Position numbers and translations under genes: made by a program | Source of the DNA: Ottelia alismoides | Lineage: Eukaryota; Streptophyta; Magnoliopsida; Alismatales; Hydrocharitaceae | Length of the DNA stretch: 64,000 bases | NCBI GenBank assembly: GCA_037367405.1 | Contig: JAZKJV010000681.1 | Span: 62,001-126,000 of the forward strand | Direction: 5' to 3' | The notes under the pieces: model-generated | Databases searched by the model: none | What the model saw: the letters and a program-made list of their open reading frames with translations, nothing else | What the model was told of the DNA's origin: nothing | Shown here: piece after piece, positions 54,049 to 64,000 of the stretch | How the letters are laid out: each line of letters opens with the position of its first letter | Position numbering within the stretch: position 1 is the stretch's first letter

Positions 54049-57000
54049 TGATGAACCTCAGTTTCATTATCTTTATTTCCCATAATTAACCCCCTTGCTT
54101 AAAAGTTTGTCATTAAAACCCTGTTAATGTCATATAATTAACAGAGTCCTTAATAAATTGAAAACCACAAAAAATGGCAAAACAAAAATCAGTGGTATTT
54201 TTAGACTTAAAAATACTCTCAAAAATATTTTGGGCCTTTGTTTGATTTCATCTCCAGTTTTTGTCAACATGAAACTTGTAGATCTCGTCAAGATCTACAA
54301 CTTTCATGTTTTGAGTTTTATCAAATTCGGCCATCTTGACCCTCATTTTTCGACTTGAAGTTTGAATAACTCTGATTGGGCCACGTGGCCCATTCTGGGG
54401 GCGCCACGTGGCCCGGCTCTCTTTGTCTTATCCGCCAGCTTCCTCAGCCATTGGATCCTCCTCTTGATCCAACGGCTCAGTCTTCTCCACACGCGCCATT
54501 GCCCTTGACCGTCAGATCAGTCCCGCTCTCAATCCGCACCACTCGTTCCCGCCATTCATCAGAGCGTGCCACGTGTCACATCTGGCGCCCTTTGATCGTG
54601 CTCTTGATTTCCATCTCAACCGCTCCTTCCTATGGCGCGCCTCTACCCTTCGATCATCTTAGCTCCCTATCCAAGCCGCTCGTCAGCGCCTTACTCCGCA
54701 GCGCGACACGTGGCTGAATCCTGGACCTTCGATCGCACCGCCGCAGATCTGATCGCAACCGCTCGCTCGCGCCCAAACCCTAACCGTTGGATCTCACGAT
54801 CCAACGGCCAGGACTCCGTCGTCTACCTCCAGAAGACCCTCTCTTCCCCACGATTTTTGCTCGCGCGCACCACTCCCCCTTCCATTTTTAGCCATATCCC
54901 TAGTCATCCTCTCCTCTCTCTAAACACCTCACGACCGAGCCCCATCATCCACCTCCTCCGCGCATCACTCAACTACCCACGACCACCTTCCAGACGACCC
55001 ACAACTCCCTCGAAATTCTCGGCTTCCACCACATGGACCACCGAGCACCACTTTTAAATACCGTGCCTCCGCCCCACTTCACCCTCGTCCATCAACCAAG
55101 GGGCGGTGGCCCAGCCCTCCAGCTCCTCCCTGTGACAGGGGGAGGAGCTTGGATCGAGCGACGACGACCTCCTGCCCCGATGAGACCCGCCGACCTTCAG
55201 GCGGCGCTGCGGTGGCTCTAAGCCCCGCCCGAGCTCGCTGGGGAGGCCGCCCAGTATGTGCGACGACCCGGGCTTCTTCTCCGACGCCCAGCCCAGGCCA
55301 CAACCTCCATCTCCGGTCAGGTACGTTCTCTGATCTTCTTTTGTTTTTCTTCTTATTTTTGCCTAATTTTCGTAGCTTCTTCAAGCTCCTTCCCACTCCA
55401 TTAACCAGTCCATTAGCTCCACCATTCTTTCACCTTCCCCGCGCACATCTCAGATCACCACCCTCCTCCGTCATGACCCTTATCATCCCAGGCATCCTCC
55501 TCCGCCGGAGGCGGAGGAGGACCCACTAAGGGCTTCGCCTTCTTCACCCCCTGAGCCCTCCGTTCACCTCGCATCGCACCCCCGATTTCCACTTAACCCC
55601 TTTTGCAGGTCAACCATGCACCAATGGCCGGACCTCGGGCGGAGCTGAGTTCTAGAGCTCCGCCTCCGGCGACCCGGCGTCGACATGGCATCCCAGGCAC
55701 CCCCGCGTCTTCTTCGACCTCGGACCTGCATCGCCAGACCTTCAGCAATCTTCCACGAGCTTCAACGAGCACGGCAAGGCACGGCGGAGCTCCAGGCTTC
55801 TCGCCGGAGCTCTAATCGCGCCGCCACCTGATGAAGGAGGAGGAAGAGCAGCTACCGTTGGATCTCGCCCCACGGCGGAGATCCAATGGCCCTGGAAGCG
55901 CCACGACGACATCCCGGAGCGCGGAGGCTCGGTGGAACCGAGCCTCGCCCGAGTCACCCTCGAGCCGCCACGTGGCCCGAGCCACCTGCTACGGCCCCCG
56001 AAGCTGCACCGAGCCTCGCCCCCACCCGAGCCTGAGCTCACGTGCCACCCGCACGTGGGGTCTGGGCTTTTTGCATCGGTGCCCTCGCATGTCCCGCATT
56101 TTACATCCAGGTCGTGATACACGTGGCACATCCAGAGACCACGCCGAGCCTGATCACCACCAAGCCTGGAGGCTCGGATATCCCGAGCCAACCCGAAGCA
56201 GCAGCGAGCCTCTGCCAAGCCCGAGCCGCACTCCGAGCCTGGATGGCGCGTGCAAGGCACGTGCTTTCTGGGTTATTTGCAGAGTCGCCCTCACACCTTC
56301 CACAATTTGCAAACAGGTCCTGAGCACGTGCAGCACCTGCGCGCCTGGGGCTATTTGCACTCATACCCTTGCGGGTTTCAATAATTGCAAATATGCCCCC
56401 GCGCGTATGGTTTATTTACAGGGAAGTCCTCCACACTTATTTTTATTACATTTGAGTCCTTCCCAGGGACTGGTTTGTAGATACTTTTCATGTTTTTATT
56501 ACATTTATGCCCTTGCGTTCCTTTATGCATATCTTGAGCATCATGTTTCCGTTTCAATTGATTTCAGTCTCATTTGAAAGCTTGTTTGATGTACTTCTTA
56601 ATGGCATATGAAGTTTTGCATTTTGGACACTTGAGTTTTATGTATTATTGTATTTGCCATGTGTTCATTATTAGTAACTTATGCCTTGTTAACATTATCG
56701 ATCAAGCTTGACATTCTAATCAAATCTGAAATTGACTCACATTGAATTTTGCTCATCATTATTAACCTAGGGCATATTTCCATTACACTTCTATTGCATT
56801 TCGTCTCATTTATTTGCATGATAAAAAATGTTTAAAAAAATGCATGTTTATTTTTAATGCATTGTCATGTCGTGTCTATGCATCATTTGACCTATAAGCT
56901 TTATTTCAACACTTGATTAAATACGCTTAAATCCGGTTAATACGAGAGAAGCGCGTGTCCCTGAGTTCGACCTTGGTTTCTTGCCAAGTAAAATAAAAAT

Positions 57001-57137
57001 AACGATCATCTTATTTTGCTTTATTATCACATATCTGTAAATAAGGTGATCTTTTGACGACCAGAATCGGCTCGACTACGATGATGATTTCGAGTGCTAA
57101 AAACACTCTCTTAAAGGGCCGATTTTCCGGCTCGTCA
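54049..57137 (+). repeat. Array LTR 2 (shared middle LTR)
   Basis: 3089 bp, collinear with LTR 1. Private differences include CATTATC near its start (about 54070) and CACTTTTAAATA at the TATA-like box. It serves as the 3' LTR of internal 1 and the 5' LTR of internal 2. Confidence 0.93.
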
Positions 57138-60100
57138 AATGGCGCCGTTGCCGGGGACACGGCTCATCTCTTTTATTTTTTGGATTTTTGTGTGATTAAT
57201 TTGGTGTATCTTTTTATAGGTTAAATAGTCACATATTTTTGCATATAAAATTTTTCTTTCTTATTTGATCTCTAACCATTGTTTCTGTGGCAGGGCCCTT
57301 GATGGATCAAGGAGGCGAGGAGCAGGACGTTCCCCCGCTGCGAAGAGCCACAGGAGCATGCTTGGAGCAAAGAAGGAAGAAAAAGGAGAAAAAAGTGTCG
57401 CATTTTTTTGTTGCATTTTATTTTTAATAAACTCGTCTTTTACAGCGGTCTTCGATCGAAGACTCGCGATTGTAATCGAACGATCGTGGTTGTGTGGGGA
57501 TCGTCCCCACTTGAGTGTCGACCTAGGACCTAGGCACACGGCTCTCCGAGCTCAATTTTCATATTTTATTGTGCTTGATCGTAGGTTAGGACACACTCAA
57601 AATATAGACGCACTTAATCTCGCATTACTTAGCTAAAATTAATGAAGATCAAACACCGCTAATAGATGCATGATTAGGTGCGGCTTTTTCGACTTGCATA
57701 CATGATTGATTTGATTTTCAAAACGGCCCCAGATTTCTCGCGGCTTTTATCGTCAAATCACTGCATGATTTTTTTCGCTTTGCCTCGATCGCGTTTTTCT
57801 TCATCGAATACATGTTTTTCTCGGCTTTCATTTTTCTAGATTGATCACCTAGGATAAATGGAAAATGGAATGAACGGTAGACGATGATTTTCTGATTGAT
57901 GGTTAACCATAATTCAGTGATAATTTAAAATAAAATTGGGACTGTTAATTGCAAGTCAACCAAAAATGGAGTAAAATTCGGTTTTGGGAGAGCAATACCC
58001 TCGCTTACGCAATAATTTTCCTTCACATTTTTTCTTTGCGTAAAAATCAAATGTTTTATCACCAATAAAATAGACAAGATAATAAACCAACTTAGGTTGG
58101 TTTGATGTGTGAGTTGGTGAAAATACGGGTTTGCTTGCTTGATTGAGCCGTATGTTTTACGAGACACAACCCCAAAATCCGAAGACACTCCATTTCATCT
58201 CCGTAGATTCAACCGCTCACTTGTGTATCCATCCTCCTTCTTCGTTCACCTTGGGTCCCTCCCGACATCAAATTCTATCTTTATATTTAGGCTAATCTCA
58301 GCCTAAGTATAGGGGGGACCCAAGTCCCCGTGATTTTCTCTACTCATCTTTTCTTGCCTTTATACTTAGGTTATTTCTAACCTAAGTATAGGGGGGGTCC
58401 CTTCTTAGTCCCGTATATTCTTCTATATTTAAATGGACCTATGTTCTTGTAACATCTAATGCTATGAGGACATAGCAAAGTTTAAGTATAGGGGGGTATA
58501 CCGTATATACCGTATATTTACTTTAGCTATAATCTGAAAAATTTGAAAAATTAAAAACTTTTTGGCTAAGGTAAAATTCATTGGACTAAGAAAATTCAAA
58601 TAATTTCGCGGTTTTTTTCGATATTATGTTACACTATTTTATAGAAATATTTTCGAAATTGATTTTTGAAAATGTTTTGAAAACTTTTTTATTTTGTGTG
58701 ACTGGGTTTTGAAAAATCGCCTTCTCTTTTATCAAGGAAAGTTGAGTCTAACCTGTGTTTAAAAACTAAAATCCATAAAAATTGCAAAATTCAAAAATCC
58801 TTTAGGAGCCATTAGTGACTACTAAGCCCCATTAAATAGCCGTGTTCAGTGAGGGTTCGCCCTTAGCAGAGTGGATGGTTTAAAGGACATCGCGTAAGGC
58901 TCCGTCCTTAAGGAACGGGCTCCGGCCTGTACTTACATCCATACTGGCTGAATGCAGATGCAACTATTTAATGGAGATTAGGCAGTCCTCTTATCTCTTG
59001 AAAAAAAAAAGTGTTTTTGAATGAAGGAGTTGGATTAAACCTCTACACTTACACTTTCACCCAGGATCTGAAATGGTCAAGGAAGCTTGATTTTTGAGGT
59101 CTTTGAGATTTGCGGTTAACCAGCCTTAGTCATCAGGGTCATAGACTTAAACATCCACATTCCCCTAGGTTTCTAGATTTGCATGCTATATTCCATGCTT
59201 AATCTCAGACAAAGAGAATATGATCAGCACATCACATGCACGACTGCGGTTTTGATTGAGATGAGTTGATTTTTCACCTGAGGGATTGGGATGAGGAAGT
59301 CAAGTTTGGATTTGATCTAATGATGCTCGAGGATGGGATAAAATCTTTGGAGGCTTCATGAAACCTGAGTGTCAGCAATTTTAGCCAGTATGAGAACTTG
59401 ATTCTTGTACTAATCTCTTGACATTGACCTAAGTGCCTGGGTGTGAAATAAATAAAAAATTGTTGATCAGTGTGCGCCAACTCTTGGTAAAAGCAGTGGA
59501 GCTAGCCACAAATTATACAAGTCAATGAAATTCAAAGAAAAGCTCTCATTCCATACAAAGTCAAATATCAAAGAGCTTCCACCAAAGGCGAGCGCTCCCA
59601 AACTTTTTAAAGTGTCCACTTGGACCACCGCTATTAGGACCAGGAGTCGGGCTTGCACCAAAAAAGGGCTCTGCATCGTAAATGCTACAAGTCTGGGTGT
59701 AGAAGGTATAATAGATACTCAAAAAAGACACACCCCGGTGTACTCCCAGGAAAACAAGTGCAGACGGCTCCAACTTCTCTTGACGGACACACTGATCAAC
59801 ACCAAAAAAATGTGTTGCGTAAAAAGGCACTAGAGAGAATCCTTGTTCCAATGAGAGGGAGAGAAGAATTGACACAATCCCATGCCCTCCATTTCTGGCC
59901 TGCCATCCACATTTTATAAGTCTGACAACTAAAGAGACGGTGGACTGAATGCAAAATTTGATTTATTCCCTAGTGCTGAGGATTGGGTCCTTAGGAGATT
60001 TTCTCGGACCAAGATTTTGGGTGACAAATTGACTCTACTCTCAGAATTGCAGTCAACACTAAACTCATATCCTTTAGTTTATATGTACATCAGAGAGAGT

Positions 60101-60283
60101 CTAGAGAAGTAGAGGAATTGGAAGCCTCTTGATTAAGGCTGGGTTGAACTCTAAAATTTTGGATCTCTGAAGCCGAGTCAACTTGATCAGATTGGATCCT
60201 GTATTCACATGCACAAGGGGGTTAATCCAACTTAGTCATTCTTTTTTATGCTCGAGGACGAGCATAGTTTAAGTATAGGGGGT
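57138..60283 (+). other. Array internal region 2, no gag or pol
   Basis: 3146 bp, about 0.2% different from internal 1 (for example CACACGGC versus CACATGGC at about 57537, GATGGTTAACCATAA at about 57899, a shorter A run at about 59001, and TTTTTTATGCTCG at about 60244). Primer-binding site at 57140-57157. The hairpin-polypurine modules are retained at about 58280-58495 and 60246-60282. Confidence 0.8.
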
Positions 60284-63200
60284 TGATGAACCTCAGTTTC
60301 ATCATCTTTATTTCCCATAATTAACCCCCTTGCTTAAAAGTTTGTCATTAAAACCATGTTAATGTCATATAATTAACAGAGTCCTTAATAAATTGAAAAC
60401 CACAAAAAATGGCAAAACAAAAATCAGTGGTATTTTTAGACTTAAAAATACTCTCAAAAATATTTTGGGCCTTTGTTTGATTTCATCTCCAGTTTTTGTC
60501 AACATGAAACTTGTAGATCTCGTCAAGATCTACAACTTTCATGTTTTGAGTTTTATCAAATTCGGCCATCTTGACCCTCATTTTTCGACTTGAAGTTTGA
60601 ATAACTCTGATTGGGCCACGTGGCCCATTCTGGGGGCGCCACGTGGCCCGGCTCTCTTTGTCTTATCCGCCAGCTTCCTCAGCCATTGGATCCTCCTCTT
60701 GATCCAACGGCTCAGTCTTCTCCACACGCACCATTGCCCTTGACCGTCAGATCAGTCCCGCTCTCAATCCGCACCACTCGTTCCCGCCATTCATCAGAGC
60801 GTGCCACGTGTCACATCTGGCGCCCTTTGATCGTGCTCTTGATTTCCATCTCAACCGCTCCTTCCTATGGCGCGCCTCTACCCTTCGATCATCTTAGCTC
60901 CCTATCCAAGCCGCTCGTCAGCGCCTTACTCCGCAGCGCGACACGTGGCTGAATCCTGGACCTTCGATCGCACCGCCGCAGATCTGATCGCAACCGCTCG
61001 CTCGCGCCCAAACCCTAACCGTTGGATCTCACGATCCAACGGCCAGGACTCCGTCGTCTACCTCCAGAAGACCCTCTCTTCCCCACGATTTTTGCTCGCG
61101 CGCACCACTCCCCCTTCCATTTTTAGCCATATCCCTAGTCATCCTCTCCTCTCTCTAAACACCTCACGACCGAGCCCCATCATCCACCTCCTCCGCGCAT
61201 CACTCAACTACCCACGACCACCTTCCAGACGACCCACAACTCCCTCGAAATTCTCGGCTTCCACCACATGGACCACCGAGCACCACCTTTAAATACCGTG
61301 CCTCCGCCCCACTTCACCCTCGTCCATCAACCAAGGGGCGGTGGCCCAGCCCTCCAGCTCCTCCCTGTGACAGGGGGAGGAGCTTGGATCGAGCGACGAC
61401 GACCTCCTGCCCCGATGAGACCCGCCGACCTTCAGGCGGCGCTGCGGTGGCTCTAAGCCCCGCCCGAGCTCGCTGGGGAGGCCGCCCAGTATGTGCGACG
61501 ACCCGGGCTTCTTCTCCGACGCCCAGCCCAGGCCACAACCTCCATCTCCGGTCAGGTACGTTCTCTGATCTTCTTTTGTTTTTCTTCTTATTTTTGCCTA
61601 ATTTTCGTAGCTTCTTCAAGCTCCTTCCCACTCCATTAACCAGTCCATTAGCTCCACCATTCTTTCACCTTCCCCGCGCACATCTCAGATCACCACCCTC
61701 CTCCGTCATGACCCTTATCATCCCAGGCATCCTCCTCCGCCGGAGGCGGAGGAGGACCCACTAAGGGCTTCGCCTTCTTCACCCCCTGAGCCCTCCGTTC
61801 ACCTCGCATCGCACCCCCGATTTCCACTTAACCCCTTTTGCAGGTCAACCATGCACCAATGGCCGGACCTCGGGCGGAGCTGAGTTCTAGAGCTCCGCCT
61901 CCGGCGACCCGGCGTCGACATGGCATCCCAGGCACCCCCGCGTCTTCTTCGACCTCGGACCTGCATCGCCAGACCTTCAGCAATCTTCCACGAGCTTCAA
62001 CGAGCACGGCAAGGCACGGCGGAGATCCAGGCTTCTCGCCGGAGCTCTAATCGCGCCGCCACCTGATGAAGGAGGAGGAAGAGCAGCTACCGTTGGATCT
62101 CGCCCCACGGCGGAGATCCAATGGCCCTGGAAGCGCCACGACGACATCCCGGAGCGCGGAGGCTCGGTGGAACCGAGCCTCGCCCGAGTCACCCTCGAGC
62201 CGCCACGTGGCCCGAGCCACCTGCTACGGCCCCCGAAGCTGCACCGAGCCTCGCCCCCACCCGAGCCTGAGCTCACGTGCCACCCGCACGTGGGGTCTGG
62301 GCTTTTTGCATCGGTGCCCTCGCATGTCCCGCATTTTACATCCAGGTCGTGATACACGTGGCACATCCAGAGACCACGCCGAGCCTGATCACCACCAAGC
62401 CTGGAGGCTCGGATATCCCGAGCCAACCCGAAGCAGCAGCGAGCCTCTGCCAAGCCCGAGCCGCACTCCGAGCCTGGATGGCGCGTGCAAGGCACGTGCT
62501 TTCTGGGTTATTTGCAGAGTCGCCCTCACACCTTCCACAATTTGCAAACAGGTCCTGAGCACGTGCAGCACCTGCGCGCCTGGGGCTATTTGCACTCATA
62601 CCCTTGCGGGTTTCAATAATTGCAAATATGCCCCCGCGCGTATGGTTTATTTACAGGGAAGTCCTCCACACTTATTTTTATTACATTTGAGTCCTTCCCA
62701 GGGACTGGTTTGTAGATACTTTTCATGTTTTTATTACATTTATGCCCTTGCGTTCCTTTATGCATATCTTGAGCATCATGTTTCCGTTTCAATTGATTTC
62801 AGTCTCATTTGAAAGCTTGTTTGATGTACTTCTTAATGGCATATGAAGTTTTGCATTTTGGACACTTGAGTTTTATGTATTATTGTATTTGCCATGTGTT
62901 CATTATTAGTAACTTATGCCTTGTTAACATTATCGATCAAGCTTGACATTCTAATCAAATCTGAAATTGACTCACATTGAATTTTGCTCATCATTATTAA
63001 CCTAGGGCATATTTCCATTACACTTCTATTGCATTTCGTCTCATTTATTTGCATGATAAAAAATGTTTAAAAAAATGCATGTTTATTTTTAATGCATTGT
63101 CATGTCGTGTCTATGCATCATTTGACCTATAAGCTTTATTTCAACACTTGATTAAATACGCTTAAATCCGGTTAATACGAGAGAAGCGCGTGTCCCTGAG

Positions 63201-63372
63201 TTCGACCTTGGTTTCTTGCCAAGTAAAATAAAAATAACGATCATCTTATTTTGCTTTATTATCACATATCTGTAAATAAGGTGATCTTTTGACGACCAGA
63301 ATCGGCTCGACTACGATGATGATTTCGAGTGCTAAAAACACTCTCTTAAAGGGCCGATTTTCCGGCTCGTCA
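60284..63372 (+). repeat. Array LTR 3
   Basis: 3089 bp, ending CGGCTCGTCA and followed by the TCAAC TSD rather than a primer-binding site, so it is the true right end. Private differences: AAACCATGTT at about 60352, ACACGCACCATT at about 60725, and GGAGATCCAGG at about 62023. Confidence 0.93.
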
Positions 63373-63377
63373 TCAAC

Positions 63378-64000
63378 TCACAAACAGCGCTCCAGCATCT
63401 CCTCCTCTTCGCACCTCCAGGCGAAGACACCTCCCCGGCGATGTCGCTCCATCTCCAGGCAACGGTAGCCCAACAAGCACAAGCCCCTATCGGGGTGGTG
63501 GCTCACGATGGAGAAGGGGTTCCCAAGTGGGAACCCTAAATAAGGGAGAAAGGCCCAGTTGGGCCGAAGCGTGTTAAAAAAATGTGTTTTCTTAATGTAA
63601 GGGCTCAAGTAGGCTACGGCTGAAAAAAAGAGGGGAGCTGCCAAAAAAGGAGAGAGATCAGGCCCTACTGAGCCGAGAGTATCAAAAAAAGTGGAATGCA
63701 ACATCAATTATAAAAGAGAGAGAAGGCCATAGTTTTGTAAGCCACTAAGCCCTATTTGAAATGAGTTTCAAGGGTTCAATTGGACCACAAGTTTCTATAT
63801 TTCAAAAAAGGTGCATACAAAAAAACCGTATGCGAGAAAAAAATTTGCAAAAAAAGAGAAAAGCCAAAAATGGCTTATTTAGAAGAGAGAAAGAGACGGC
63901 TATTAAAAAAAGGGAATAGCTGCAAAAAAATTGAGAATGTTCAATTGTTCCTCTCCATCTTCTTGTCTTCTCCCAACTTGGTCGATGTTTGCTATTCCAA
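63378..64000 (+). other. Outer element internal segment, resumed
   Basis: Continues the outer element after the array. GGGTTCCCAAGTGGGAACCC at about 63517 is a palindromic phrase also found at about 45653-45672 in the inner element (GGGTTCCCCATAGTGGGAAC). A-rich interruptions follow, as in the inner element. No gene. Confidence 0.6.

Larger units (their letters stand above)
47814..63372 (+). mobile_element. Triple-LTR array: LTR-internal-LTR-internal-LTR, non-autonomous Athila-type LARD
   Basis: Three LTRs start at 47814, 54049 and 60284 (exact period 6235 bp), with two internal regions of 3148 and 3146 bp. The whole 15,559-bp unit is flanked by one perfect 5-bp TSD, TCAAC, at 47809-47813 and 63373-63377, and no TSD exists at the inner junctions. 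The LTRs begin TGATGAACC and end CTCGTCA. The primer-binding site TGGCGCCGTTGCCGGGGA is an 18-base match to the 3' end of plant tRNA-Asp(GUC), as used by Athila-type gypsy elements. No gag or pol is recognisable in either internal region. Copies differ by only a few substitutions (about 0.2%). Confidence 0.93.
44100..64000 (+). mobile_element. Outer LTR element, coding-poor, continues beyond window
   Basis: The 5' LTR is 44100-44400, with primer-binding site TGGTATCAGAGC at 44401-44412. The internal region is 44413-44538, 47162-47808 and 63378-64000, after removing an inner relative and the triple-LTR array. No gag or pol is visible in the parts present. The 3' LTR lies outside the window, so the TSD and full length are unknown. 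Its internal tail (63950-64000, CTCCCAACTTGGTCGATGTT) matches 46013-46034 of the inner element, showing both belong to one family. Confidence 0.7.

Noticed and set aside
47814..63372. Assembly artefact as explanation for the 6235-bp triplication
   Set aside because: Private substitutions in each LTR and each internal region, and a single matching TSD outside, argue for a real structure. Long-read confirmation is still needed.

Overview
The window is nuclear DNA from a flowering plant, species not determined. It carries plant Ty1/copia, Ty3/gypsy, L1 and RTE LINE, hAT and MITE-type elements, spliceosomal-type introns, tRNA-iMet and tRNA-Asp primer-binding sites, and a decayed nuclear copy of plastid petD. 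I found no intact host gene. Almost everything from 10.6 kb onward, and most of the first 5.6 kb, is transposon sequence, much of it nested. Many insertion boundaries can be fixed to the base from target-site duplications (TSDs) or from a host reading frame that resumes after the insert.

Region by region. 1-5.6 kb is an array of about ten hairpin MITEs of 360-400 bp set in (TA)n and (GA/CT)n microsatellites. Among them is a 1.4-kb terminal-inverted-repeat (TIR) element carrying a captured AP2/ERF exon fragment. 5.6-10.6 kb is mostly unclassified, with a decayed hAT end and one degenerate open frame. 10.6-35.35 kb is an old Ty3/gypsy element: LTR end, gag, protease, RT, RNase H, integrase and a roughly 4-kb 3' LTR. 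It was later hit by copia element 1 (13648-18713), a 1-kb non-autonomous hAT (20676-21706), a 94-bp intron-like insertion (21940-22033), a hAT with decayed transposase (23706-27386) and copia element 2 (28499-33512). 35.35-36.46 kb is an inverted copy of the start of the gypsy LTR and preserves the empty site of the hAT. 36.5-40.4 kb is LINE wreckage of both orientations, including a petD plastid insertion and a LINE nested in a LINE. 40.7-41.2 kb is a deletion-derivative hAT. 42.4-44.1 kb is an RTE-clade LINE.

44.1-64 kb is a related family of coding-poor LTR elements nested in each other. An outer element starts at 44100 and runs off the window. It contains a 2.6-kb relative (44544-47161, TSD ATATT) and a 15.56-kb array (47814-63372, TSD TCAAC). 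That array has the order LTR-internal-LTR-internal-LTR with an exact 6235-bp period, a tRNA-Asp primer-binding site and no recognisable gag or pol.

Most notable: the triple-LTR array with a single flanking TSD; its hairpin plus polypurine modules and its ten CACGTG boxes per LTR; the self-seeding hairpin MITE array in (TA)n; the AP2/ERF capture; the mini-intron-like insertion in gypsy integrase; and the hAT whose empty site survives in an inverted paralogue. The coding sequences of the transposons all carry stops, frameshifts or lost catalytic residues, so any mobility would have to be supplied in trans.
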